A stretch of DNA of 64,000 bases, taken from the NCBI GenBank assembly GCA_022820625.1, contig JAJEFE010000062.1, forward strand, positions 21,887-85,886. The letters are read 5' to 3'. The DNA comes from Gammaproteobacteria bacterium (GTDB taxonomy: Bacteria; Pseudomonadota; Gammaproteobacteria; Steroidobacterales; Rariloculaceae). This document shows, piece by piece, positions 44,204 through 55,154 of this stretch; position 1 is the first letter of the stretch, and each line of letters starts with the position of its first letter. Below the pieces are notes generated by a model. That model did no database searches. It was given only the letters and a program-made list of their open reading frames with translations, and was not told the origin of the DNA. A program made the translations under genes and the position numbers.

Positions 44204-45034
44204 ATGAACAAAAACTGCACGAATGCGACTTTCCTCGTATTGGCCCTGGTGCTTGGAGGCTGCGCCGAGCAACCGGACTCCGAACAGCCAGAGGCCAACC
44301 CCTTCGGCGAGGCCAGGGTCGCAACGATCAACGGCGCGCCCCTCTATGCCTCCGTTTTTGAGGCCTATGCCGTTGCGCGGCTGCAGACATCCATGGACGA
44401 CCTGTCGGACGAAGAGCGCGATGGCCTGCTCGAGGAAATGATCCAGTTCCAGCTACTGGCGGGAGCGGCCGTCGACGCCGGACTGACCGGGGAACTGGAC
44501 ATCGCCATCGACCTGGAACTGCAACGCCTGCAGACGCTGAGCCGCCTGATGGCCACACGGCACCTGGACGAGAACCCGGTGACATCGATCGAACTCCAGG
44601 ACGCCTACGAACAGAACATCGACCAGTTATCCGGTCCCCAGTACAAGGCCCGCCACATCCTCCTGGAACAGGAGGCGGAAGCGGCGGCGATCATCGGCGA
44701 ACTCGACGGCGGCGCCGATTTCGCGCAACTGGCCATGGAGCGCTCCACCGGACCCTCGGGACCCAATGGCGGCGACCTGGGCTGGTTCTCGGCCGATACC
44801 ATGGTCGAACCCTTCGCCAACGCCGTCCGCTCCATGGAAGTGGGCACGTATTCCCCCGAGCCGGTCCAAACGCGGTTCGGCTGGCACGTTATTCTCCTGG
44901 AAGAAATGGAAGATCGGGCGCCACCGGGGCTCGAGGCGGTACGCGCCGACATCACCTCGGTGGTGGAACAGCAGAAGGTCGAGGCGTTCCTGAATTCGTT
45001 GCGGGAGCAGGCGGAGATTGTTATCGGCGAATAG
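44204..45034 (+). CDS. Parvulin-type peptidyl-prolyl isomerase, lipoprotein
   Basis: This periplasmic chaperone-isomerase has 276 residues. A lipoprotein signal ends in LVLGGC (Cys23), so it is probably membrane-anchored. A SurA-like N-terminal helical region (about 35-135) precedes one parvulin domain (about 145-240) with YKARHILLEQEAEAAAIIG, FAQLAMERSTGPSGPNGGDL and GWFSADTMVEPFANAV. It is last in the yciB-yciI-bolA cluster. It resembles the PpiC/SurA-like lipoproteins found after bolA in several gammaproteobacteria. Confidence 0.92.
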   Translation: MNKNCTNATFLVLALVLGGCAEQPDSEQPEANPFGEARVATINGAPLYASVFEAYAVARLQTSMDDLSDEERDGLLEEMIQFQLLAGAAVDAGLTGELDIAIDLELQRLQTLSRLMATRHLDENPVTSIELQDAYEQNIDQLSGPQYKARHILLEQEAEAAAIIGELDGGADFAQLAMERSTGPSGPNGGDLGWFSADTMVEPFANAVRSMEVGTYSPEPVQTRFGWHVILLEEMEDRAPPGLEAVRADITSVVEQQKVEAFLNSLREQAEIVIGE

Positions 45035-45142
45035 GCACCGGGACAATTGCGACTGGCCAGTATTCAATCTGAACAGAATCCCCTCGACGACACCCCGGCC
45101 AAGCATAGAGAACATCAGTTCGATAATATATCATTTCTGACA

Positions 45143-45148
45143 TATACT
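45143..45148 (+). promoter_or_regulatory. Probable -10 of the toxin-antitoxin operon
   Basis: TATACT lies 13 bases before the toxin ATG in an unusually AT-rich stretch (45120-45150). Flanking TATATCA and TGACATATA form a loose inverted repeat that could be the antitoxin operator. Confidence 0.45.
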
Positions 45149-45160
45149 CTCGCCGTCACC

Positions 45161-45499
45161 ATGAGTCCTCAGGATAAACCGCTCGCATGGATGCACGGTG
45201 AGATCAAGACACCTCCGTTTTCCAAGGCGGCGAGACTTGAAGCGGGATATCTATTGAGGCTGTTGCAACGCGGTGACAAGATTGGGATGCCTCATTCCCG
45301 GCCCATGCCATCAATCGGAAAGAGGTGCCACGAATTGCGTATATCGGATGGGGGAGTGAACTGGCGCATCATCTACCGTATCGATTCGGAAGCAATAGTC
45401 ATTGCTGAGGTGTTCTCCAAGAAAACAGGAAAAACACCCAACACTGTAATCGAGACTTGTAAAGCGAGACTGCGGGAGTACGAGCATGGACAAGGGTAA
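45161..45499 (+). CDS. HigB/RelE-superfamily toxin (phage Gp49-like)
   Basis: This is the toxin of a type II pair, expected to cut mRNA on the ribosome. The 112 residues from ATG 45161 have HGEIKTPPFSKAARLEAGYL, LLQRGDKIGMPHSRPMPSIG, HELRISDGGVNWRIIYRID and VFSKKTGKTPNTVIE, a close match to the Gp49-like HigB family. The toxin comes first and overlaps its antitoxin by 14 bases, as is typical of hig loci. Base composition is visibly less GC-rich than the neighbours, a sign of horizontal transfer. Confidence 0.9.
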   Translation: MSPQDKPLAWMHGEIKTPPFSKAARLEAGYLLRLLQRGDKIGMPHSRPMPSIGKRCHELRISDGGVNWRIIYRIDSEAIVIAEVFSKKTGKTPNTVIETCKARLREYEHGQG

Positions 45500-45794
45500 G
45501 AAGGCAAGATTGGAGAAAAAAGGCTGGAAAGTCGGAACAGTTGCCGAGTTTCTGAATCTGACCGTTGAGGAATCTACCTATATCGAAATGAAGCTTGCCC
45601 TTAGTGAAAAACTCAAGGAGCGAAGGCTGCGAAAGAAGCTCACGCAAGCTCAACTTGCAACGGCGATTGAATCCAGCCAGTCCCGCGTCGCGAAAATGGA
45701 GGCTGGCGATCCTACGGTGTCCATCGACTTACTTGTGAAATCGCTTCTCGCTCTTGGCGTCTCCAAGAAGGAGCTTGGGCGCACAATTTCGTAG
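45486..45794 (+). CDS. HigA-type antitoxin (XRE helix-turn-helix)
   Basis: This antitoxin binds the toxin and represses the operon. The 102 residues have an N-terminal toxin-binding part (GWKVGTVAEFLNLTVEE) and a C-terminal helix-turn-helix. The latter reads RRLRKKLTQAQLATAIESSQ followed by SRVAKMEAGDPTVSIDLLVK. It overlaps the toxin gene by 14 bases. The 232 bases after it, up to ligA, hold no gene or clear terminator that I can see. Confidence 0.92.
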   Translation: MDKGKKARLEKKGWKVGTVAEFLNLTVEESTYIEMKLALSEKLKERRLRKKLTQAQLATAIESSQSRVAKMEAGDPTVSIDLLVKSLLALGVSKKELGRTIS

Positions 45795-45972
45795 CCGAGC
45801 GGTCGGTGGTGAAAAAACCTTGTTGAGCCGCCAGTGTCTTCTAGAGCAGATAATGACGGGCATTGGGGGCGCAAGGATGTGGGCACCTGAGTTTTCGACT
45901 TGTGGAATGTATCTACCGCTTCCGACCAGTAGCGTCACGCGGAAACACTACGACGCTATGGACTAACCATGA

Positions 45973-48660
<2,688 letters not shown>

Positions 48661-48663
48661 CGG

Positions 48664-49428
48664 TCAGCGGCCGGATTGCCGGCGGCGGTATTCGATCAAT
48701 TCCTCGCGAAGGTACCGTTCGCCCTGGATGCTCCACGAATTCCCCAATTCGTCGAGCAGTCGGGCATCCAGCGATTGGCAGAGATCGCGTGCAATGCCGA
48801 TCATCTTGTCAAACCGCTCGACCGGATCGCGGGATCCGGGCAGGACCATGAAAAAGGTGATGCCAGGCAGTATGGTACCCGGAATATTGGACAGATCGAA
48901 CGAACCGGGCTCCACCAGGTTGGCGACGCTGAAGCCGCTTTCCGGCACATTGCGATCCTCGCAATAGTGGAAAATCCCATATGGGCCGTGCTGCAGGCCC
49001 GCCTCCCGCAACGCCTGGACCGTGCGCTCGGCGTCGAGTCGCTCGACTTCCCCGGAGACCAGGCGCAGGCTGACGACCCGCTCCGTCTCTGGCACGGGAT
49101 CTGCAGTACCGGGTGCGGCCTGGGGCTCATCGGGCTGTGGCTCGTCAGGCTGCTCGCCGGCACCATTGCCGGAGCGGGTGTCAACCACGACGGCCTCGGG
49201 CGAACCGCCTCTTTCCTCAAAGCCTGCAGGGAACCCCTCTTGCGCCTGGACCGACTCCGTTGCCGGGACGGATGTCTCCGGTTCCTCGGGCCAGACCACC
49301 GGCTCAGACCGGGGCGTTTCGGACGGCCTGGAACGCGACTTGATCAAACCTCCGAGGAAAACGCCCAGAACCACGAGCAGACCGAGTCCTAGCAGTACCC
49401 ATCGTAGTTCCAGTTCGGACCAGGTCAT
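48664..49428 (-). CDS. zipA: Cell division protein ZipA
   Basis: ZipA anchors FtsZ to the inner membrane. The 254 residues begin with one membrane helix (WVLLGLGLLVVLGVFLGG), a proline/glutamate-rich linker (about 35-115, QPDEPQPDEPQAAPGTADP), and the FtsZ-binding C-terminal domain with VVSLRLVSGEV-like start, GPYGIFHYCEDRNVPESGFS and TFFMVLPGSRDPVERFDKMI. It follows smc by 45 bases. ZipA confirms placement in the gammaproteobacteria. Confidence 0.94.
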   Translation of the reverse strand: MTWSELELRWVLLGLGLLVVLGVFLGGLIKSRSRPSETPRSEPVVWPEEPETSVPATESVQAQEGFPAGFEERGGSPEAVVVDTRSGNGAGEQPDEPQPDEPQAAPGTADPVPETERVVSLRLVSGEVERLDAERTVQALREAGLQHGPYGIFHYCEDRNVPESGFSVANLVEPGSFDLSNIPGTILPGITFFMVLPGSRDPVERFDKMIGIARDLCQSLDARLLDELGNSWSIQGERYLREELIEYRRRQSGR

Positions 49429-49473
49429 CAGGGCCTGTTAACGTCTTCTGGACAGCTTCTGCGGAGTCCATTA

Positions 49474-52400
49474 TTACACCGCAGCAAGTTGAACCGCCTC
49501 GTCGATGTCGACGGCAACCAACCGGGATACTCCCGGTTCGCTCATGGTCACGCCGGTCAGTTGCTGCATGGATTCCATGGTGGTCTTGTTGTGCGTTATC
49601 AGAACGAACTGCACGCGTTGCGACATCTCGCTCACGATTTCGGCGAATCGTCCGACGTTGGCATCGTCGAGGGGCGCGTCAACCTCATCCAGCAGGCAGA
49701 ACGGCGCCGGATTGAGTTCGAAGATCGAGAAGACCAGCGCCACGGCGGTCAGCGCCTTCTCGCCGCCGGAGAGCAGGTGAATCGTGCTCACGCGCTTGCC
49801 CGGAGGACGCGCCATGATGGTGACCCCCGAAGTGAGCAGGTCGTCGCCGTCAAGCTCAAGGTACGCGTGCCCGCCGCCGTAGAGCCTGGGAAACAGTCTC
49901 GCGAGACCGGCGTTGGCGGCCTTGAAGGTTTCGTCGAATCGGGTCCGCGTTTCGCGGTCGATCTTGCGGATGGCGTTCTCCAGCGTGGCCAGCGCCTTGC
50001 CGAGATCCGCGTACTGGTCGTCGAGGTACTGCTTTCGCTGCGACTGCTGCTCGAGTTCGTCGATGGCTGCCAGGTTGACGGATCCCAGCAATCGAATACG
50101 CCGCTCCAGTTTCGCAAGACCCGTCTCCCAGGACGAAACCGATGCGTCCTCGGGTAGCGACTCCAGCAATTGACCGGCATCGAAACCGGTTGCGGACAAT
50201 TCGGTGCTGACCGAATCCATCCTCACTTCGCCTTCGCGCACGTCGAGCCGCGCCTCCTCCACCGCCTGGCGCGACGCCTCGACGTTGCGCTCCTGCTCGG
50301 CGTGGCTGAACTTCGAGTCTCTCAAGCGCGATTCCACATCTTCGACCGCACCGCGGGCCGCATGAAGCTGGTCCTGTACCTTGAGTTTTTCCCGTAGTTG
50401 CTCTTCGAGTACGCACCGTTCTTCGGCCATGGGCTCGACGGCCGCCTGAATTTCAGATTCCAGTTCGCCCCGGCGCCGATGCAGATGATCCTGTTGATCG
50501 CGTACCCGTTCCAGGGCGCCGACAGCCGACTCCCTGGTGTTCTTCTCCGCCTCGATACGCTGCGAGAGTTTCTGTACATCGGCTCGAGTCTGGTCCTCAC
50601 GAGCGCGCGATTCATCAAGCCTGCGCCGATGTTCATCGCGGCGGACTTCCAGCTCCGCCCGCATGTCCGCCAATTCCTTCCCTCGCGTCCGTGCGCTTTC
50701 GAACTCCGCCACGGATTGCGCCTCGCGATCCGCAAGGTTCCGGAGTTCCTCGGCAATCTCGCCGATACGACGTTGCTCCGCCTGATTCCTCCGGAGCAAT
50801 TCCTCTTGACGCGAACGGCTGCTCTCAAGCTCGCTCCGGACATCGGCGTAGCGCTGCTGGCATTCGCCCGTATCCGCCTGTGCACTTTCCTGGCCGGCCT
50901 CAATTCGCTCCAGTTCCGTTCGGATCCCCGCCAGCCCGGTTACCTGTGCCTCGACCTGCTTCGCGCTCGAAGCGATGCTCTTGCGCAGCTTCTTGATCTC
51001 CTCCGCACGCGCCAGCAAGCCTGCCTGCGGATCAGCGTCCCGTCTGATCCTGATCCACTGCTGGCCCATCCAAAGACCGTCGCGCGTGACCACCGATTCA
51101 TGCGGCCTCAACCGCCTTCGAATCGCCAGGGCCTCCGTCACGGTCTCGGCCGCGCGGACGCCCTCGAGCAGTCTGTCCACCGCGGGACCACTGACAAAAT
51201 GGCGTAACATGCGCCTGGGACCGCGCCCGGCCGGATCCTCGGCAATACCGCCGTCCCATAGCGTCACCTGTCCCACGGTGAGCTGCGCCAGGCGCGGCGC
51301 CGCCTCATCGATTCCCTCCACGCATACCGCCTGCAGATAGTCGCCCAGCACCGTCTCGACGGCCGTTTCCCATCCCTCCTCCACCTGCAGGGCGTCGGCG
51401 TAGCGGGCGTTGGAAAACCAGTCGCTGGTGCTGAGCCAATCACCGACCTGCTGGGACGCCGGCTCGGCGGCCGCTTCCTGCAGTGCCTTCAGGGAAGCCA
51501 ACCGGCCGCGCTGTTCATGCAGTTGCTGCCGTGCCCCGTCCAGGCTCCGTGCGGCGTCTGCCTCGGATTCCCGCAACGACTGAAGCTGATTCCACGTGCC
51601 TTCAAGCGCGGCGGATGCCGCTTCGCTGACGCGCTTGAGCCTTTTTTCCTCTGCGGCCAGTTCTTCCAGGCGTTGCCCCAGCCGCTCCACGCTACGGACG
51701 GACTGCGCCTCTTCCAGTTGCCTGCGCTCCTCCTGCAAGCGCTGTTGATGCGCCCGAATATGCCCAAGACGTTCATCCTCGATCCGTTCCTTGTGCTCGG
51801 CTTCAGCAAGCGTCTCGATGATGCGTCCCCACTGCTCCTGGGACGACTCCCACGCCTGCTCGGCCTTGCGCAGATCGTCCAGGGCGTCCTGGTGCGCGCT
51901 GCAGGCACTGGCAAGGCCCGGCCCGAGTTCCTCCAGCAGGCGATCGACGCGCTGAATGGCTGCGCGGTCGCTGTCGGACAGCGCCCGGCTTTGCACCAAC
52001 TGTCCGGCGATCTCTTTCAGGTCCTGCTTCTGTCGTTGCTGAAGCCTGCGGTGATGCTCAAGAGACTGTTCGAGCCGACCGATCTCCGAGTCCACCTCCA
52101 GCGCCCGGCTGCGCACATCGCCGTGTTGCCTGTTGCGCTTGTCCAGTTCAAGCCGCAATTCTTCGATCAACGCTTCCGTGGCGCGTTGCCGGGCCAGCGC
52201 GGCTTCCAGGCCTGTTCGTTTCTCGTCCAGGTGGGCGCACCTGGATGCGTGGTCGTCCTGCAGCGCCGACAATCGCAGCACGAGCAACTCCGCTTCCATC
52301 CGCCTCTGATCGGCCTTCAGCGACTTGAACCGTTCGGCAGCCCGCGCCTGGCGTTGCAGGTGGCCGATCTGCTTGCCGACTTCCTCCAGCAGGTCATTGA

Positions 52401-52980
52401 GCCGGTCCAGGTTCTCGCGCGTACGCCGGATGCGGTGCTCTGTCTCGCGGCGGCGTTCCTTGTACTTGGATATCCCGGCCGCCTCCTCCAGGAAGGCCCG
52501 CAATTCCTCGGGCCTGGCCTCCACCAGTCGCGAAATCATCCCCTGCTCGATTATGGAATACCCATGGGACCCCAATCCGGTGCCCAGAAGCATGTGGGTA
52601 ATGTCCTTGCGCCGGCAACGGCTGTTGTTGAGGAAGTACTTCGAGGTGCCATCGCGCGAAACGACGCGTTTCACCGCGATTTCCGAATAACCCGCCCAGG
52701 GCCCGCCAAGGGTTCCGTCGGCGTTGTTGAACATGAGTTCCACGCTGGCTCGGCCGACGGGCTTGCGTACGCTGGACCCGTTGAAGATCACATCGGCCAT
52801 GGAGTCGCCGCGCAGTGTCTTGGCGGAACTTTCGCCCAGAACCCAGCGAACGGCGTCGATGATGTTGGACTTGCCGCACCCGTTCGGGCCGACAATCGCC
52901 ATTAAATTTCCGGGGAACGAGATCGTTGTGGAATCCACAAAAGATTTGAAGCCCGAAAGCTTAATCTTGATCAGGCGCAT
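49474..52980 (-). CDS. smc: Chromosome partition protein SMC
   Basis: SMC is the ATPase of the condensin complex with ScpA and ScpB. From MRLIKIKLSGFKSFVD the protein has 1168 residues. It contains Walker A (IVGPNGCGKSNI, 30-40), two long coiled coils, a hinge (about 500-640), the ABC signature (LSGGEKALTAVALVFSIF) and Walker B (FCLLDEVDAPLDDANVGRF). The frame is open for 28 codons upstream, but those are not SMC-like. The presence of smc, scpA and scpB together shows an SMC-ScpAB rather than a MukBEF condensin. Confidence 0.97.
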   Translation of the reverse strand: MRLIKIKLSGFKSFVDSTTISFPGNLMAIVGPNGCGKSNIIDAVRWVLGESSAKTLRGDSMADVIFNGSSVRKPVGRASVELMFNNADGTLGGPWAGYSEIAVKRVVSRDGTSKYFLNNSRCRRKDITHMLLGTGLGSHGYSIIEQGMISRLVEARPEELRAFLEEAAGISKYKERRRETEHRIRRTRENLDRLNDLLEEVGKQIGHLQRQARAAERFKSLKADQRRMEAELLVLRLSALQDDHASRCAHLDEKRTGLEAALARQRATEALIEELRLELDKRNRQHGDVRSRALEVDSEIGRLEQSLEHHRRLQQRQKQDLKEIAGQLVQSRALSDSDRAAIQRVDRLLEELGPGLASACSAHQDALDDLRKAEQAWESSQEQWGRIIETLAEAEHKERIEDERLGHIRAHQQRLQEERRQLEEAQSVRSVERLGQRLEELAAEEKRLKRVSEAASAALEGTWNQLQSLRESEADAARSLDGARQQLHEQRGRLASLKALQEAAAEPASQQVGDWLSTSDWFSNARYADALQVEEGWETAVETVLGDYLQAVCVEGIDEAAPRLAQLTVGQVTLWDGGIAEDPAGRGPRRMLRHFVSGPAVDRLLEGVRAAETVTEALAIRRRLRPHESVVTRDGLWMGQQWIRIRRDADPQAGLLARAEEIKKLRKSIASSAKQVEAQVTGLAGIRTELERIEAGQESAQADTGECQQRYADVRSELESSRSRQEELLRRNQAEQRRIGEIAEELRNLADREAQSVAEFESARTRGKELADMRAELEVRRDEHRRRLDESRAREDQTRADVQKLSQRIEAEKNTRESAVGALERVRDQQDHLHRRRGELESEIQAAVEPMAEERCVLEEQLREKLKVQDQLHAARGAVEDVESRLRDSKFSHAEQERNVEASRQAVEEARLDVREGEVRMDSVSTELSATGFDAGQLLESLPEDASVSSWETGLAKLERRIRLLGSVNLAAIDELEQQSQRKQYLDDQYADLGKALATLENAIRKIDRETRTRFDETFKAANAGLARLFPRLYGGGHAYLELDGDDLLTSGVTIMARPPGKRVSTIHLLSGGEKALTAVALVFSIFELNPAPFCLLDEVDAPLDDANVGRFAEIVSEMSQRVQFVLITHNKTTMESMQQLTGVTMSEPGVSRLVAVDIDEAVQLAAV

Positions 52981-53247
52981 ACAGACTTGTGACCGTCGAG
53001 CAAAACCAGGCCGCGATTTCTGCTCCAACGGCCCTAGTGTAACGGAAAACGCCGGACAACCCAAAGCAAGCGTGGTGCTGCGCCGTCAATGGGAGGTGTT
53101 CGGCGACGCCCGCCTCGAACGCTTGGCGTAGCTCTCCATCGGGCATCTGTACAACGTAGTTCGGGAGGAGCAGGAAAACTCCATATTTGCTTCACATTAA
53201 ACTCGTATGCTGCACTCAGGGCTAACAGCCCATGCGAAGGAGGAATC
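52981..53247. other. Gap between smc and the dksA-region remnants
   Basis: No recognisable gene lies here. Short open frames on both strands lack ribosome sites and family features. Promoter elements for smc are expected here but none is clear. Confidence 0.5.
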
Positions 53248-53316
53248 ATGTCCGGCACGCCGTGGCAAGAGTCGCACGCCGCACAGGGACCGGCGAACGC
53301 CAAGACCCTGGAATAA
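53248..53316 (+). CDS. Very short reading frame with strong ribosome site
   Basis: A 22-codon frame (MSGTPWQESHAAQGPANAK and three more residues) begins seven bases after AAGGAGG, a near-perfect ribosome site. Its stop TAA shares the A with the ATG of the cytochrome b561 fragment (TAATG at 53314-53318), an arrangement that would couple translation. It may be the head of a deleted gene or a leader peptide. No family is recognised. Confidence 0.4.
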   Translation: MSGTPWQESHAAQGPANAKTLE

Positions 53317-53477
53317 TGGAAACCGGCTCGAAAACCATGTCCGCCACGGAGTGCCAGGGCGAACCGGCAATGCTCAGGAACACCAGCGCGACTTATGGGA
53401 GTGTAGCGAAGTGGCTACACTGGATAATGGCGCTGTGGGTACCGGTTCGACATTGGCAAACCCGGAACCAGGCCTAA
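53316..53477 (+). pseudogene. Cytochrome b561 remnant (N-terminal fragment)
   Basis: A 53-codon frame contains MLRNTSATYGSVAKWLHWIM, which matches the first residues of di-haem cytochrome b561 proteins (a RYG..AK.LHW.MAL pattern with a haem-ligand His). The similarity stops halfway through the first membrane helix, and the frame ends 13 residues later. About 120-150 residues of a normal protein are missing. The following 230 bases up to the dksA promoter hold nothing recognisable. Confidence 0.7.
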
Positions 53478-53706
53478 GGATCGGCGCGAAAATAGTCCGC
53501 TCGAATGCCTTGTCCGGAGGTTTCGTGATTATTGGCCATTTCTCGGTACGGAGAGATTGCACAAATCGGTTGCTGCGGGCGATTAACGGAGTTCATCCGA
53601 AGATGTGATATTGGCGTTGGAGTCGACCCGCGTAGCGCGCAACTCCATAGTCTCGTGTTTGAGTTCAAGTTGCCACGATCAGTATTCCGCTCTGGCGCCA
53701 TCGCGG

Positions 53707-53712
53707 TATAAT
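53707..53712 (+). promoter_or_regulatory. dksA -10 element
   Basis: A consensus TATAAT stands 35 bases before the dksA ATG and is followed by the GC-rich discriminator CGCGCG. The -35 match at the right distance is poor (TATTCC, 18-base spacer). Confidence 0.6.
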
Positions 53713-53746
53713 CGCGCGTTTCTCAACCACTGGTATGTCTTGACCC

Positions 53747-54265
53747 ATGGCTGATACGCAGGCCGCCAAGAAAGCGACGACGCGCCGCACGACAAGGGCG
53801 CGCGCTTCCAGCGCCAGAGCCAACCTGTTCACAGGTCCGGTGCGCGGATTCGAGCCCTATCGGCCGAAACGGGGCGAACCCTACATGAGCGAAGGCCAGA
53901 TCGAGCATTTCCGGCAGTTGCTCAACGCCTGGAAGCGGGAACTCATGGAAGAGGTGGACCGCACGATGCTCCACATGAAGGACGATGCGGCGAATTTCCC
54001 GGATCCGAGCGATCGCGCGACCCAGGAATCCGATTTCGGGCTGGAATTGAGAACCCGGGACCGTGAACGGAAGTTGCTGAGAAAGATCGATTCCGCGCTG
54101 TTGCGCATCGAAGAAGGCAGCTACGGCTATTGCGATGAGACCGGTGACGAAATCGGCCTGAGGCGCCTGGAAGCGCGTCCCGTTGCGACTCTTTGCCTGG
54201 AAGCGCAGGAACGGAGGGAATTGGCGGAGCGGCAATTCCGGGACCGCGAGGACCGCTACCGCTAG
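53747..54265 (+). CDS. dksA: RNA polymerase-binding transcription factor DksA (two-cysteine type)
   Basis: DksA enters the RNA polymerase secondary channel and works with ppGpp in the stringent response. The 172 residues have a basic N-terminal extension (about 1-30), the coiled coil with tip acidic residues (FPDPSDRATQESDFGLELR, Asp86 and Asp89), and the globular zinc-finger region. Only Cys129 and Cys150 of the four zinc cysteines remain; the partners are Thr132 and Ala153 (YGYCDETGDEIG, ATLCLEAQE). Similar reduced-cysteine DksA proteins exist in other gammaproteobacteria. The gene lies between two gene remnants. Confidence 0.95.
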   Translation: MADTQAAKKATTRRTTRARASSARANLFTGPVRGFEPYRPKRGEPYMSEGQIEHFRQLLNAWKRELMEEVDRTMLHMKDDAANFPDPSDRATQESDFGLELRTRDRERKLLRKIDSALLRIEEGSYGYCDETGDEIGLRRLEARPVATLCLEAQERRELAERQFRDREDRYR

Positions 54266-54880
54266 TCCATCCACGACGACGTCAAGGCCAACCATCAGCT
54301 CATCACGGACAACATCCTCGACTTTACGCACCTGGCATGGACGCACCTGGAAACCTTCGGCACTTCGGGCGCGGCCACGGTCGTGCCCGAAGTGACTCCG
54401 GGAGAGAACGGGGTTCAACTCAAGTATGTTTACCGGGGTACCGAGTTGACCGAGTTTCACCGGAATCTCACCGGCTGGTCAGGAACGGTTGACCGCACTC
54501 ATGAACTCGACTGGACGGCGCCCGTGTTCATGCGGGTGCGAAATACCTATACGCCGAATGACGAGTCCAACTACACCGACGGATACCCGCGTCCGCTGGT
54601 ATTTCGAAGTTCACACGCATTCACTCCGGAAACGGAGACGAGCACCTGGTATTTCTGGACTCATGCCAATCCTGCGGACGCGGGCGGCGACGAGGAACTG
54701 GACTTCACCTACAAAATCGTTCACCACGGGTTTGCAAACGAGGACATCCCCATCATTGAAGCCCAGCAGGCGAATATCCTCCTGGATCCGCAAGCGCGCA
54801 TGCACGCGATCCAGTACGACGCGGCGCCGACCATAGCCCGGCAGATGAACGCCCGACTGGTGGACGCGGAAGCTCATTGA
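54266..54880 (+). pseudogene. Rieske oxygenase (VanA-like) C-terminal remnant
   Basis: Starting right after the dksA stop and in the same frame, 204 codons read as the catalytic half of a vanillate O-demethylase-type Rieske oxygenase. They include LITDNILDFTHLAWTHLETF with the iron-binding His pair, then ETETSTWYFWTHANP, and the family end NEDIPIIEAQQANILL and IARQMNARLVDAEAH. The N-terminal Rieske [2Fe-2S] domain (about 150 residues) is absent, and no ribosome site or start supports the fragment. It is therefore a broken gene joined to dksA. The frame has no internal stop, so the break may be recent. Confidence 0.75.
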
Positions 54881-54975
54881 CCGGGAAATTTCGCCGCGTT
54901 TGACGGTCCGGGACAAAAATGTGCTTCCAGGCGGAAATCTTCCGCAAAATACCGCGAAAATACGCCGATTGGGTG

Positions 54976-55004
54976 GTGACAATTCAATTTGCGATGTCTA
55001 TAAT
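54976..55004 (+). promoter_or_regulatory. Near-consensus sigma-70 promoter of a short RNA
   Basis: GTGACA (54976-54981), a 17-base spacer and TATAAT (54999-55004) are followed by a GC-rich discriminator, GCGCGCC, like those of rRNA and tRNA promoters. No protein gene follows on this strand before the terminator at 55069. Confidence 0.75.
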
Positions 55005-55010
55005 GCGCGC

Positions 55011-55098
55011 CGGCAGTGCGTTACTCCCCCAGCGCGTTGCTACCGGTCGAGCTTCGGCCGGTCATTTTAAAGCCCCCGTTCTGCGGGGGCTTTTCTTT
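55011..55098 (+). ncRNA. Candidate small RNA, about 88 nt
   Basis: The span between the promoter and a strong terminator would give an RNA of about 88 nucleotides. It contains a nine-pair hairpin, ACCGGTCGA-GCT-TCGGCCGGT (about 55042-55062), a short single-stranded CATTTTAA, and the terminator hairpin with TTTTCTTT. That shape, hairpin plus A/U-rich stretch plus terminator, resembles Hfq-bound regulators. No protein reading frame fits. It is not a tRNA and I do not recognise it as a known RNA. An alternative is a promoter left from a deleted gene. Confidence 0.55.
55069..55098 (+). terminator. Strong bidirectional terminator
   Basis: AGCCCCCG pairs with CGGGGGCT (55071-55078, 55084-55091) around TTCTG, then TTTTCTTT on the plus strand. 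On the minus strand TTTAAAA follows, so it can also end the pnp transcript. Confidence 0.9.
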
Positions 55099-55154
55099 GT
55101 CCGGCGAGGTACGAACGGTTACGGGCCATAACAGGCCATCGCGAGACTTCGCAT

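Noticed and set aside
54383..54880. An intact 165-residue gene starting at GTG
   Set aside because: The protein similarity extends upstream to the dksA stop, and no ribosome site precedes the GTG, so it is the end of a broken Rieske oxygenase.
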